Shown here: positions 26,428 through 37,464 of the stretch, piece by piece
Numbering within the stretch: position 1 is the stretch's first letter
Layout of the letters: each line of letters opens with the position of its first letter
Assembly: GCA_034678485.1 (NCBI GenBank)
Contig: JAXDBU010000082.1
Location: 4,622 to 68,621 of the forward strand
Direction of reading: 5' to 3'
Source of the DNA: PLanc-01 sp034678485
Lineage (GTDB): Bacteria; Planctomycetota; Phycisphaerae; Sedimentisphaerales; Anaerobacaceae
Length of the DNA: 64,000 bases
The notes under the pieces: generated by a model
Database searches by the model: none
Told to the model about the DNA's origin: nothing
The model's input: only the letters and a program-made list of their open reading frames with translations
Program-made: the position numbers and the translations under genes

Positions 26428-27333
26428 TTGGCAAAAAAGGAGAAGATACCTCAGAGCAAAGCGGCGCTCATGCGTCCGCTGAACGAGCGTCATGCGTTCC
26501 TGCTGATCGAGAAGAGCAACGCCTGGATTACGAGTCCCAATCGTGAACTCGCTGAGACCTTCTGCTCGCTGATCACGCGGGGTGATCCTGTCACCGTCGT
26601 GAAGGCCGATAGGGTCATCGTCTGGGGGATCTACGCCGGAGAGCCTGAGGAGACCGGCACGATTGCCCTCGATCGCAAACCAGACGGCCGCTTCAAGCTC
26701 GTGCCGCTGGACGTCACGCCGGACAGGCTGCTGACGCGCGTGGCGCACTTCGTTGGACGTCCCGGCAGCGTGACCTCCGAAGAAGGGCAACACGGACTCG
26801 TCCTCCGCGGTGAACTCCGGCGTCCGGGCGAGCCCCTCGCGACGGAGGCGACGGCTCAGGAGCCGCAACCCGAGTCCGCGCCGGCCCCGGAAGCGCCGAC
26901 CGGTGGATTCGAGAAGATCACCGGGGCCGATGCCATCGCCGCCATCGGCCAGAAGGTCACCATAGAGTCCCTCGAACGCGGCGTCAAAGTCCGCATCCGA
27001 GGCAAGCGGGCGGACTGCGAGAAGATCGCGAAGTCCATTCTCAAGGGCGGTCCGACGATGGCCTCGGAGCAGGGCGCGAAGTACATGATCGAAGGCAACC
27101 TCCAGCCGTCCTTTCTCAGGAAGGGAGCCAACCAGCAGGGTCCCGATGCCCATGGCGTGTATACCCGGGAGGATGGCTCGGAGCGCACCTTCACGGCATT
27201 CGGAGAGAACCTGACCGCTGTCCGGGCAGCCTGCCTCAGAGGCTGCAAGGAAGACACGATGCTCACGATCGTCGTCAACGACCGCTCGGCCGGCCAGTTC
27301 GTGATCAGCTCAGGCAGGCGACGCTCCGTGTGA
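26428..27333 (+). CDS. Hypothetical protein with charged N-terminus
   Basis: 301 residues if translation starts at TTG 26428, which has GGAGAAGGAGAAG just upstream; the frame is open back to 26149 and a GTG at 26392 is an alternative. The first part (KKEKIPQSKAALMRPLNERHAFLL) is basic and soluble. The sequence continues with an alpha/beta region (LIEKSNAWITSPNRELAETF), an acidic Pro/Ala-rich linker (EPQPESAPAPEAPTGG, ~150-165) and a C-terminal domain with repeated IRGKRADCEKIAKSILKGG-like helices. I do not recognise a family. No signal peptide or membrane segment. Confidence 0.65.
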   Translation: MAKKEKIPQSKAALMRPLNERHAFLLIEKSNAWITSPNRELAETFCSLITRGDPVTVVKADRVIVWGIYAGEPEETGTIALDRKPDGRFKLVPLDVTPDRLLTRVAHFVGRPGSVTSEEGQHGLVLRGELRRPGEPLATEATAQEPQPESAPAPEAPTGGFEKITGADAIAAIGQKVTIESLERGVKVRIRGKRADCEKIAKSILKGGPTMASEQGAKYMIEGNLQPSFLRKGANQQGPDAHGVYTREDGSERTFTAFGENLTAVRAACLRGCKEDTMLTIVVNDRSAGQFVISSGRRRSV

Positions 27334-27497
27334 TTCCCTTTCTGTGCCGGCACATCACGTGTTGTTGATGCGGTGTGGTGCAGGCATTATCCAAGCGTAG
27401 GTATCTTCATTTGCTTGACTTGCGTGATGGTCTGACAAAATACTGGCCGGTTACGATCCAGGTTTTCAGATAGTGTCTCATACAAAGGAGTCGTGCT

Positions 27498-29696
27498 ATG
27501 CAGGTGAGGCCGAGAGCGTTGTTGATTACGGTTCTTTGTTTGCTGACAGCGGGACACGCGGTCTATGGACAGGAGCTTCGTTTGCCAAAGGTATTTGGGG
27601 ATCACATGGTGCTCCAGCAGGAACTGCCGGTTGTCATCTGGGGCTGGGGCAAAGCGGGACAGAGAGTCCTCGTGCAGTTCGTGGGGCAGGAGCAATCGAC
27701 GAACGTCGGCCGCGACGGTCGCTGGCGGGTGACGCTCGATCCGCTCGAGGCGTCGGCAACGGGCATGACGCTGACGGTGAAGACCGGTGACGAGAGCATG
27801 GCGTTCAACGATGTCCTGGTGGGTGAGGTCTGGCTGTGTTCGGGGCAATCGAATATGGAGATGGCGGTGGCCAGCTGCAACAGCGCCCAAGAGGAGATCG
27901 CGAATGCAGACTACCCGACGATACGTCATATCAGGGTCGAACACGTGATGTTGCCTGACCCGGCGGACGACGTGCAGACGAAGGCGGGATGGCAGCGGTG
28001 TTCGCCGGAGACGGCCGGGGAGTTTACGGCTGCGGGGTACTATTTCGCTCGTGAATTGCTGAAGGGGTTGAAGGTTCCGGTCGGTCTGGTCCACAGCTCA
28101 TGGGGTGGTTCGATGATTGAGCCCTTCACGTCCTTGGAGGGTTTCCAGGCAGTCCCGGAATTGGCGAACTACGTCAAGCGCATCGAGGACTCGACGCCGG
28201 GGCATCCGAACTATGAGAAGGCCGTTCGTGACACGATGGCCGCGACACGGAAGTGGTTGACGGATGCGGAGCGGGCATTAGGCGAAGGCGACCGGGTCGG
28301 GGCGGTTCCGACGCTGCCGAGCGTGACGAATCCGCTGCAGGACTGGGCCGATCCGACCAACAAGTACAACGCGATGATCCATGGGTTGGTCCCGTATCGA
28401 ATACGCGGGACGATCTGGTATCAGGGCGAGGCCAATCACAACGACGGGATGCTGTACGTGAGAAAGACCGAGGCACTGATGGCCGGCTGGCGCAAGGCAT
28501 GGGGGCAACCGGAATTGCCGCATTATTACGTTCAGATTGCACCCTATCACTACGGCGACGAGGACCCAACGATTCTGCCCACGTTCTGGGAAGCGCAGGC
28601 GGCCATCGAGAAAGAAGTTCCGCATACGGGCATGGTGGTGACTCACGACATCGGCGATACGCAGGATATCCATCCGAAGAACAAGCAGGCGGTGGGTTAT
28701 CGTCTGGCGGTGCTCGCGCTGGCGGATACGTATGGCAAAGAGACCCTCTGCGGCGGACCACGATTCGAGAGGATGGCCGTTGAGGGTGGCAACGTGCGGG
28801 TGTTCTTCAATCGAGTCGGCGGCGGTCTGGTGACCAGCGACGGCAAGGCGCCCGACGCTTTCGAGATCGGCGGAGAGAACGGCGTGTTCGTCCTGGCCGA
28901 GGCCAAGATCGACCGCGGGACGATCGTGCTGCACAGCCCTGAGGTGCGCGAGCCGTGTGCGATTCGCTATGCGTGGTCGAAACTGGCAGGACCAAATCTG
29001 AGGAATGCCGAAGGCTTCCCGGTCAGTGCGTTCCGATGCGGTCGACTGCCTGAGCGCGCCATGGTGGATAGACTGGCTCCGCAAGCCAAGGGCTATGAGC
29101 TTCTGTACAGCCACGATGTCGGGTCGGGCGGCACGAGTCAGGATGCCGCCGCTTATCGCGTGGATCGAGCGAAAGAAGTCGGGGCTTTCGATCGGGTGGC
29201 CTACTTCCTCGTGCTGCAGAAGGACAGCGGACCCATGCAGTATGTCTGGGCATCCATGAAGCCTTTCACGACCGATGCGCGCAAACTGGGCATTCCCACG
29301 GTGTCAACGCAGGCGAGTTTCCACCAGGTGGTTGAGGATATGGAGGTTCGCACGAACGTCAATGGCGTGACAACCGGCGAGGGCATGACCGGGTATATCG
29401 AGTTCTGGCCCAGTAATTACGGGCCAGAGAACACAGGGCGGGTCGAAGGGGCTTCGGACAGGGTCTTTGATTTCGGCGACACACCGGGCACACCGGTTGC
29501 GGGGTACGGCTCGATGCAGATCCACAATCCGTCGGCGAAGCAGACGGTCATGGCGTTGAACAAATGGTGGGATGCGGCGGTGGATGTGGGGATCGGCAAC
29601 AGCCCGGAAGGCAATCCGGACTACACATTCCGGGACAATGCGAGGCAATACCGCGTCAAGCGGCTGATGGTGCTGGTGCGGCCGGATAATTCATGA
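27498..29696 (+). CDS. Secreted sialate O-acetylesterase-like protein
   Basis: 732 residues with a signal peptide (~1-25, ending AVYGQ). The N-terminus (LRLPKVFGDHMVLQQELPV) and the catalytic Ser in LCSGQSNMEMAV (~110-121) are typical of the SGNH/SASA sialate O-acetylesterase family. GLVHSSWGGSMIEPFTS and RGTIWYQGEANHND are further family blocks, the latter near the usual catalytic His region. Such enzymes remove acetyl groups from sialic acids or plant polysaccharides. The last ~185 residues (FDRVAYFLVLQKDSGPMQYVWASM) form an extra C-terminal sandwich. Its stop overlaps the convergent heparinase-like gene by six bases. Confidence 0.88.
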   Translation: MQVRPRALLITVLCLLTAGHAVYGQELRLPKVFGDHMVLQQELPVVIWGWGKAGQRVLVQFVGQEQSTNVGRDGRWRVTLDPLEASATGMTLTVKTGDESMAFNDVLVGEVWLCSGQSNMEMAVASCNSAQEEIANADYPTIRHIRVEHVMLPDPADDVQTKAGWQRCSPETAGEFTAAGYYFARELLKGLKVPVGLVHSSWGGSMIEPFTSLEGFQAVPELANYVKRIEDSTPGHPNYEKAVRDTMAATRKWLTDAERALGEGDRVGAVPTLPSVTNPLQDWADPTNKYNAMIHGLVPYRIRGTIWYQGEANHNDGMLYVRKTEALMAGWRKAWGQPELPHYYVQIAPYHYGDEDPTILPTFWEAQAAIEKEVPHTGMVVTHDIGDTQDIHPKNKQAVGYRLAVLALADTYGKETLCGGPRFERMAVEGGNVRVFFNRVGGGLVTSDGKAPDAFEIGGENGVFVLAEAKIDRGTIVLHSPEVREPCAIRYAWSKLAGPNLRNAEGFPVSAFRCGRLPERAMVDRLAPQAKGYELLYSHDVGSGGTSQDAAAYRVDRAKEVGAFDRVAYFLVLQKDSGPMQYVWASMKPFTTDARKLGIPTVSTQASFHQVVEDMEVRTNVNGVTTGEGMTGYIEFWPSNYGPENTGRVEGASDRVFDFGDTPGTPVAGYGSMQIHNPSAKQTVMALNKWWDAAVDVGIGNSPEGNPDYTFRDNARQYRVKRLMVLVRPDNS

Positions 29697-31799
29697 CGAG
29701 ATAGGATGCCGGGTATCGACGGTCGTTGTCAGGGGGCTGTCGTTCACGGTTCCCCCCAGGTCGCCTGATGCATTGAAACGCACGTGCCATCGCGGTGCGA
29801 TGTCAACGCCGGCCGGAGCCGCCAACTCGATTGGAGTGGGCCGGAGAATGTCCTCATCAGTGACTTCGAAGACGTGGAGAAACAAAGTGCGGCCTCCACG
29901 TTCCGGATCACCGACCTCGATTCGCCACGGACACACGGGCGGCTTCGTTCGTCCCTCGGTCATGTGGTTGTACTGGGCCGTCGGTTCGAGGGGATGCCCC
30001 CAGGCCTCCCGTCCGGGACCGCCTCGAAGGACGATCTGGGCCTGCTGTGGCAGGAGCGTGTGCATGAACATCCGTGATCGGCCGCACGACAGCACCTCTC
30101 CGTCTCCGTCGGCTTCGGGCCGACTAAGCCAGCCCAAGAAGCCTCCCTCCCGCTGCGGCTCGTCGGGGACGTGGAGGAAGAAATGACGGGCGAAGCCGGG
30201 CCGAGTCGCCTCGACGCGGTCGAACACGATGAAGAACTCCCGCTCGCCACGCAGGTAGAGAAACTGCCGCGTCACTTCGCGGGCTTTGGCGTTGCTGTAA
30301 CCTTGGGTGATGTCAGCGGCCGCATACGTATAGTCCGCGTTGTGCTCGAAGGCAACGATCCGCCCCCGCTGGCGCGGCAGATCGCCCCCCTCGTAGACGT
30401 GGCGCAGAAGGCCGCCGTCGTTCTCATTGCCCTTGTCGCGCCGAAACTTCTCGTTGGGGTCGAAGATGGTCACAGTATTGAAGATCAGCGAGCCGCCGGC
30501 ATAGTAGTCGCTGTCGTTATGACCCTGCCCTCCCTGGCGCGAGACCAGAGCGCCGCGCTTGCAGATCAGGAAGTGGCCTTCGTCGTCGCGCGAGTGTCCG
30601 GCGAACTGGGGACCGCACCCGAAGAACGCCCACGTCGCGTTCGGATCGTTCCAGGCGCTGCGCATGTAGACATGTCCCGCACCGGCAAACAGATACCCCA
30701 GCCCAAGGGTATCGGGGGACGCCGGCGGAATCGAAGGCTGGTAGCAGGCTACGCGCTGCCATCGTTCTCGCAGCCAGTCTCGGCCGCGGTCGGAGAACCA
30801 CTGCGAGAGACTGTCTCGGAGCATCGGGGCGGCGCGGGCGAACGCTGTCGGACGGGAGCCGTCGCCGTCGTCGATCCAGGCGGTGCGGTCGTTGTGAGGC
30901 ATCATCGTGAAGGCCACCCACCGCGGTTCTTCCACAGGATAGCCCGACGGTTTGAGCAGCCGGAACAGGTCGATGCCGGTGGCAGTGCGCCACGCGTGGA
31001 AGGCGTATGGGATCACCGTGACCGGCCCATAAGCGCCGTGGCCGTAGGATTCCGACCAGACGCCGCCCATTCTGTTGAAGGCGGGCACGCACTCCTGCGG
31101 GATTCGCTCATTCCAGGAGTCGAGAAAGCTCTTCGCATCCGCTTCGTACTTCGTGCCTGCCCCACCGATCGTCAGCGCGATGAAGAGCTTCTGTGTGAGC
31201 GCATCGCGGCAGTTCATGATGTTCAGATGGATCGGGCCCCAGGTCTGGTTGTATTCCCAGTGGCCCCATTTGAGCAGGATTCTGGGTTCGTCGGTGAAGA
31301 AGCGCAGCCAGGCGCCAAGGGCGTCACCGAACCGCACGCGTTCCTCGGGTGTCAGGGCATCGTAGATCCAGTCGTACGCGATCGCGTGATAGCCGAAGTG
31401 ACTGCCCTTGGGGTCTGAGATGACGGCGCCGTCGCCCCACTGCCTGATAATCACCTGGGCATATGGACGGGCATCGCGGCCCCTCTGCCGTTCGACGAGG
31501 TATGCGATGCCGCAGTTCATCAGGTCCTCGGGAATAGACCAGGCATTGTTGACGTACTGGATCTCGCCTCTCCGCACGGCGGCGTCCGCACGTTGCTTGA
31601 CCACCTCGTAGTCCTCGGCCAGCGGACCGGCGCATCGCTGGGCCAGTTCCTGTACATCCTCGATGAACAGCCTCGGATGAGCCGCTTTGACCTGATAAGC
31701 GGCTTCGCCAAACAAGGCACTGGGAACAACGACGCCGATAAGCATCGCTGCCAACACAACAGCCAATCGTCTGTCCATACCGCGTATCGTCTCATTCAT
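29691..31799 (-). CDS. Secreted heparinase II/III-like polysaccharide lyase
   Basis: 702 residues from ATG 31799, which overlaps the stop of the methyltransferase gene; GTG 31805 and ATG 31778 are alternatives, and 31778 gives the neatest signal peptide (DRRLAVVLAAMLIGVVV). The N-terminal half is an alpha/alpha toroid (YQVKAAHPRLFIEDVQELA, HAIAYDWIYDALTPEERVRFG, WGHWEYNQTWGPIHLNIMNC). The C-terminal half is the beta-sandwich of the family (YMRSAWNDPNATWAFFGCGP, GHSRDDEGHFLICKRGALV). The family cleaves heparan sulfate, alginate or related uronic-acid glycans by beta-elimination; specificity is not evident. Coupling to a methyltransferase gene is odd for such an enzyme. Confidence 0.82.
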   Translation of the reverse strand: MNETIRGMDRRLAVVLAAMLIGVVVPSALFGEAAYQVKAAHPRLFIEDVQELAQRCAGPLAEDYEVVKQRADAAVRRGEIQYVNNAWSIPEDLMNCGIAYLVERQRGRDARPYAQVIIRQWGDGAVISDPKGSHFGYHAIAYDWIYDALTPEERVRFGDALGAWLRFFTDEPRILLKWGHWEYNQTWGPIHLNIMNCRDALTQKLFIALTIGGAGTKYEADAKSFLDSWNERIPQECVPAFNRMGGVWSESYGHGAYGPVTVIPYAFHAWRTATGIDLFRLLKPSGYPVEEPRWVAFTMMPHNDRTAWIDDGDGSRPTAFARAAPMLRDSLSQWFSDRGRDWLRERWQRVACYQPSIPPASPDTLGLGYLFAGAGHVYMRSAWNDPNATWAFFGCGPQFAGHSRDDEGHFLICKRGALVSRQGGQGHNDSDYYAGGSLIFNTVTIFDPNEKFRRDKGNENDGGLLRHVYEGGDLPRQRGRIVAFEHNADYTYAAADITQGYSNAKAREVTRQFLYLRGEREFFIVFDRVEATRPGFARHFFLHVPDEPQREGGFLGWLSRPEADGDGEVLSCGRSRMFMHTLLPQQAQIVLRGGPGREAWGHPLEPTAQYNHMTEGRTKPPVCPWRIEVGDPERGGRTLFLHVFEVTDEDILRPTPIELAAPAGVDIAPRWHVRFNASGDLGGTVNDSPLTTTVDTRHPISS

Positions 31800-32595
31800 G
31801 TGCACAGTACCAATTCGTTGTCTTCAGTGTATTCACTACCGCAATCTTCCCAACCATCATATCCTTTTTGCCGGCCAAGTCGATGCCCAACCGGGCAGTC
31901 CCCGGATAGAGCAGATCGCACGCAACGTCGGCGGCGAAGGCGGTTTCCTGGTTGGCAAGAAACACCCGATCCACGATCGGAACCCCCTGCACACGGAGCA
32001 GTCCGATTCCATTGTGTCCGGCAATCGGTAAGACTGGTCTTGCGAAGGCAACCGTGTAGTGAAAGAACCCCCTGTACTGAGCACAGACATGAAAACCAGC
32101 GGAGTGGACTGTGTTCACCATCTCATTCTGGCCAATGAAGTCTGGATCACCCAGCTTGAACTCCGTGATAGACAACATCCCATTTCGTTTCAAGACCCGG
32201 TGGATTTCGCGCAAGCACGCGATGCGGTCGGGCACCTCGCCAAGCATGGACACCAGGAACACCCCATCGAAGGATTCGCTCTCCAAGGGGAGTGATGTCG
32301 CATCGCCCTGCCGGTACTCGACGTTGGCGATCTTCTCTTTGTCGAGACATTCCTTGGCCATATCGAGCATCTCCGGCTGGATATCTACCAGAACCAGAGT
32401 GCCCTTCGGTATGGCCCTTGCGACCGTCGGGCTGAAATAGCCCGGCCCGGGGCCGAGTTCCAACACCCTTGAATTCGGCCTCAGGTTCAGTCGAGATACC
32501 AGCTTTCTCGGAGAGAGAATCAGCCCTCTCAGGGGATTGAGCAGATGATGCGCCTTTGTGTAGGGCATGGGTTGGGGTACACGTTTGTCCGTCAT
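31792..32595 (-). CDS. Class I SAM-dependent methyltransferase with atypical C-terminal tail
   Basis: 267 residues from ATG 32595, preceded by GTGGAGGATCG; the frame is open 18 codons further without a better site. The Rossmann methyltransferase core is clear: VLELGPGPGYFSP (motif I), LVLVDIQPEML, EYRQGDATSLPL, FDGVFLVSMLGEV, LREIHRVLKRNG. It resembles UbiE/arsenite-type enzymes. The last ~65 residues, after FFHYTVAFARP, are not typical of the family and may be a foreign tail. It lies downstream of the TetR gene on the same strand and is probably its target. Confidence 0.8.
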   Translation of the reverse strand: MTDKRVPQPMPYTKAHHLLNPLRGLILSPRKLVSRLNLRPNSRVLELGPGPGYFSPTVARAIPKGTLVLVDIQPEMLDMAKECLDKEKIANVEYRQGDATSLPLESESFDGVFLVSMLGEVPDRIACLREIHRVLKRNGMLSITEFKLGDPDFIGQNEMVNTVHSAGFHVCAQYRGFFHYTVAFARPVLPIAGHNGIGLLRVQGVPIVDRVFLANQETAFAADVACDLLYPGTARLGIDLAGKKDMMVGKIAVVNTLKTTNWYCAHE

Positions 32596-32698
32596 TGACG
32601 ATCCTCCACTTCTTGAAGACGGCCCATCGGCCGGCATGGTGTTCGCCACGTTCTCTGCAATGCCTCAAGTCACATGACCGACGTCCAGGCTCGTCCGT

Positions 32699-33373
32699 TC
32701 AGCCGTTCGTCCTGCCTCCTTCGACGGAAGACATTCTCTGCTCCGTTGTCACGGGGGCTGCAGTGCGAAGCCAGGCCCGCAGTAGATCACACATCGAATT
32801 GAGACAGCGTTTGCGGTCGCCCGTTTGGACAACGCCGTCTGCCGCAGTATGCAGCACCGAGAACAGCAGCCGGGCCGCAACGTCCGTTTCAACGCGTCGG
32901 CAGACCCCCGATTCGATCCCTGTTCTCAACATCTCCTCGATGACGGTCTCAGAGCATATGGCGGCGTCGAGGGGGCGATCCGCAATGGGCCCATGGAAGA
33001 TGGCCTTGTGCAAGTCGCCAAGTCCATCAATGAAATCGACAAAATGGACGCACTCGTTTTCGAAGGCGGTCCACCAGTCGGAGGCTGCGGTTCCAGCGAA
33101 TCTCTCCTGCATTTCAGACACGTAAGTTGAGAGAATGTATGCGCGGACCTCCACCAGCAGGTCGTCCCAGGAAGGGAAGTATAGATAGAAGGTCCCTTTT
33201 GCCGTTCCTGCCGCCTCCGTTACGTCCTCGACGCGCGCATTCATGGGCCCTCGGCTCCGCAGAACGCGTAGTGCAGCCTCCAGCAGTTCGATCCGGCGGA
33301 CATCGGGGCGCAAGCGACGTCGCGTTACGTTGCGGTCCCTTTCCTTGGATTTGTTGTGCAGCGATCTGGCCAT
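32699..33373 (-). CDS. TetR/AcrR-family transcriptional regulator
   Basis: 224 residues. The N-terminal helix-turn-helix is standard (IELLEAALRVLRSRG, VEDVTEAAGTAKGTFYLYFPSWDDLLVEV, ~27-75). The C-terminal ligand domain is typical in length (TFENECVHFVDFIDGLGDLH-like region, DAAICSETVIEEMLRTGIESG). GGAGG upstream of the ATG lies within the first operator, so repressor binding should block its own promoter. The downstream methyltransferase and lyase follow on the same strand. Confidence 0.9.
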   Translation of the reverse strand: MARSLHNKSKERDRNVTRRRLRPDVRRIELLEAALRVLRSRGPMNARVEDVTEAAGTAKGTFYLYFPSWDDLLVEVRAYILSTYVSEMQERFAGTAASDWWTAFENECVHFVDFIDGLGDLHKAIFHGPIADRPLDAAICSETVIEEMLRTGIESGVCRRVETDVAARLLFSVLHTAADGVVQTGDRKRCLNSMCDLLRAWLRTAAPVTTEQRMSSVEGGRTNG

Positions 33374-33377
33374 GGAT

Positions 33378-33398
33378 CTAATGACCTCCAGTCATTAG
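33378..33398. promoter_or_regulatory. TetR operator, copy 1
   Basis: CTAATGAC-ctcca-GTCATTAG is a perfect 8+8 inverted repeat with a 5-base spacer, beginning five bases upstream of the regulator start codon and containing its GGAGG. Confidence 0.8.
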
Positions 33399-33400
33399 TA

Positions 33401-33420
33401 TACTGACCGCAAGTCATTAG
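33401..33420. promoter_or_regulatory. TetR operator, copy 2
   Basis: TACTGACCGCAAGTCATTAG aligns to copy 1 (TAATGACCTCCAGTCATTAG) with four changes, in the same direction, 22 bases further upstream (two helical turns). TATACT between and within the copies (minus strand AGTATACTAAT) is a plausible -10 element. Confidence 0.7.
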
Positions 33421-33646
33421 AGCAAATGTTTTTTGCGATGCATGAATCGGCAACGACGAGAAGAACGCATGGTGCCCTTCATTCGAAGTCATTCATGCCA
33501 GGCGTTTGGGTGGACGGATGTGAATTCACGCAGCGGTGCAGTTTGACCGTCGCGGGGTCCACTGGCATTTCCATGATCCAGTCGTGAAAAAAACTCCGGC
33601 CGCGACGACGAATTCCCGAACCGATCGCCTGGCCATCCGGTATTCC

Positions 33647-33669
33647 TAAATCGGAACGATTACGATTTA
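33647..33669. promoter_or_regulatory. Fur/PerR-box-like inverted repeat
   Basis: TAAATCG-gaacgatta-CGATTTA is a perfect 7+7 inverted repeat with a 9-base spacer, ending 15 bases before the Fur-family start codon. Size and A/T-rich ends fit a 7-x-7-like Fur/PerR operator, so autoregulation is likely. Confidence 0.65.
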
Positions 33670-33684
33670 CCGGGAAGGGTCAAG

Positions 33685-34161
33685 ATGGTGCTGTCCAAGG
33701 CCGAGGTTGATCGTCGTGTGCAGGCGTTCTTGCGGACCTGCCGCGTGCGGGGCTTGAAGCTCACCGAGCAGCGAACGCAAATCTTCCGTGAACTGGCGGC
33801 CAGCCTGGCGCACCCGGATGCAGAGACCGTTTACCAGGCGGTCTCCAAACGCGTGCCGAGCATCTCCCGCGACACGGTCTATCGCACCCTCTCCACCCTG
33901 GAGGACGAGGGCCTTGTCCGGAAGGTCGAGCCCCTGTCCGAGAGCGCTCGCTACGATGCGAACCTGGACCGCCATCACCACTTCGTCTGCACGGTATGTG
34001 GTCTGGTGCGTGATTTTTACAGCGAGGCGCTCGACGACCTGCCGATTCCCAAGTCCGTGGAGGCCTTGGGACAGATCGAGTCGGCCCAAGTCGAGGTTCG
34101 GGGGATCTGTTCCGCTTGCGCACAGCGAAAGACGAAGACGCAGCCCCACAGATCCGAATAG
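33685..34161 (+). CDS. Fur-family peroxide/iron regulator (PerR-like)
   Basis: 158 residues. The winged helix covers ~10-95 (RGLKLTEQRTQIFREL, HPDAETVYQAVSKRVPSISRDTVYRTLSTLEDEGLV). The metal region has DRHHHFVCTVCGLVRDFY with the C-x2-C of the structural Zn site, and a second C-x2-C in GICSACAQR. The adjoining katG, peroxiredoxin and RidA genes suggest peroxide sensing (PerR), but PerR and Fur cannot be separated with certainty by eye. It starts 15 bases after a Fur-box-like repeat and 125 bases before katG. Confidence 0.88.
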   Translation: MVLSKAEVDRRVQAFLRTCRVRGLKLTEQRTQIFRELAASLAHPDAETVYQAVSKRVPSISRDTVYRTLSTLEDEGLVRKVEPLSESARYDANLDRHHHFVCTVCGLVRDFYSEALDDLPIPKSVEALGQIESAQVEVRGICSACAQRKTKTQPHRSE

Positions 34162-34203
34162 CGCCATGCCCGCGGCGCAGGCACAGCAAGAACGAAACAA
34201 GGA

Positions 34204-34231
34204 TTGTCTTGGAGACAACGAGTCATATGAC
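34204..34231. promoter_or_regulatory. Inverted repeats upstream of katG
   Basis: TTGTC-TTGGA-GACAA (34204-34218) and the perfect palindrome GTCATATGAC (34222-34231) lie 56-83 bases before the katG ATG. They could be regulator sites or transcript structure; they do not closely match the Fur-box-like repeat at 33647. Confidence 0.35.
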
Positions 34232-34286
34232 AAGCGTTGGATGATGGCGACATTCAGCAATCCTCAGAATGAAAGGAGTATCTACC

Positions 34287-36485
<2,199 letters not shown>

Positions 36486-36561
36486 TCGGTGCATGAATGT
36501 CGATGTCCTTCCGTGTGACCACAGAACCCAACAGCCAACTCAAGTGAAGGGAGCATTGCCA

Positions 36562-37245
36562 ATGTGTAACGAGAACCGATTGCCGTTGATCGGCGAGAAG
36601 GCCCCGTCGTTCAAGGCGGAGACCACCCAAGGGCCCATCAACTTCCCTGATGATTTCAAGGGCAAGTGGGTCGTCTTTTTCTCCCACCCCGCCGACTTCA
36701 CCCCGGTCTGCACCACGGAGTTCATGACGTTCGCCTCCATGCAGCCCGAGTTCGAGAAGCTCAACTGCAAGCTGCTCGGATTGTCCATCGATAGCACGTT
36801 CAGCCACATCGCCTGGCTGCGGACAATCAAGGAGAAGATCGAGTACAAGGGCATGAAGGGCGTCGAGGTGAACTTCCCGGTCATCAGCGACCTGACGATG
36901 GAGGTGTCCAAGGCCTTCGGCATGCTCCAACCGGCCGCCAGCACCACACAGGCGGTGCGGGCGGTGTTCATCATCGATCCGAATGCCGTCGTGCGGGCGA
37001 TCCTGTACTACCCGCTGAGCAACGGGCGCAACATGGACGAAGTCAAGCGGCTGCTCGTCGCGATGCAGCACTCGGACCAGCACAAGATCGCCACGCCGGC
37101 GAACTGGCAGCTTGGCGACGATGTGATCGTGCCGCCGCCGGGCTCGTGCGGCGCAGCCAAGGAACGGGTCGAGAAACCCACGGCCGATATGAAGGTCCTC
37201 GACTGGTTCATCTGCCTCAAGAAGTGCCCGCACGGCAACAAATAG
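36562..37245 (+). CDS. Peroxiredoxin (AhpC/TSA, Prx6-like long type)
   Basis: 227 residues from ATG 36562, behind AAGGGAG. The active site PADFTPVCTTE has the peroxidatic Cys50, with Thr47 and a distal Arg expected in QAVRAVFIID. The long C-terminal extension (NWQLGDDVIVPPPGSC, WFICLKKCPHGNK) matches archaeal/Prx6-type enzymes and carries extra Cys residues near the end that could resolve the disulfide. It reduces H2O2 and organic peroxides. Position directly after katG suggests co-expression under the PerR-like regulator. Confidence 0.93.
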   Translation: MCNENRLPLIGEKAPSFKAETTQGPINFPDDFKGKWVVFFSHPADFTPVCTTEFMTFASMQPEFEKLNCKLLGLSIDSTFSHIAWLRTIKEKIEYKGMKGVEVNFPVISDLTMEVSKAFGMLQPAASTTQAVRAVFIIDPNAVVRAILYYPLSNGRNMDEVKRLLVAMQHSDQHKIATPANWQLGDDVIVPPPGSCGAAKERVEKPTADMKVLDWFICLKKCPHGNK

Positions 37246-37271
37246 TCTGGGATGGGCGAGAGGCAGCATGG

Positions 37272-37312
37272 GAGACACCGCGGGCGGCGGCGCGACCGCC
37301 GCCTGCGGTCTC
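37272..37312 (+). terminator. GC-rich hairpin after the peroxiredoxin gene
   Basis: GAGAC-a-CCGC-g-GGCGGCGG loops to CCGCCGCC-t-GCGG-GTCTC-like sequence, a long stable stem 27 bases after the peroxiredoxin stop. There is no T-run, so it may be a Rho-dependent or processing structure rather than an intrinsic terminator. Confidence 0.45.
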
Positions 37313-37464
37313 AGTCATCCCTTCGTCCGTTGTGGACTCGTCCCTATGTTTCGCTGGGACCCAGGGTTGGCGCAGGCACTGCCAGGAGATAGGATCGGAG
37401 GCCGTCGCGCGAAGCCGAAGGAGATTGCGGCTGCTGTTGTTCTTGCGAATCAGGAGATAAGACC

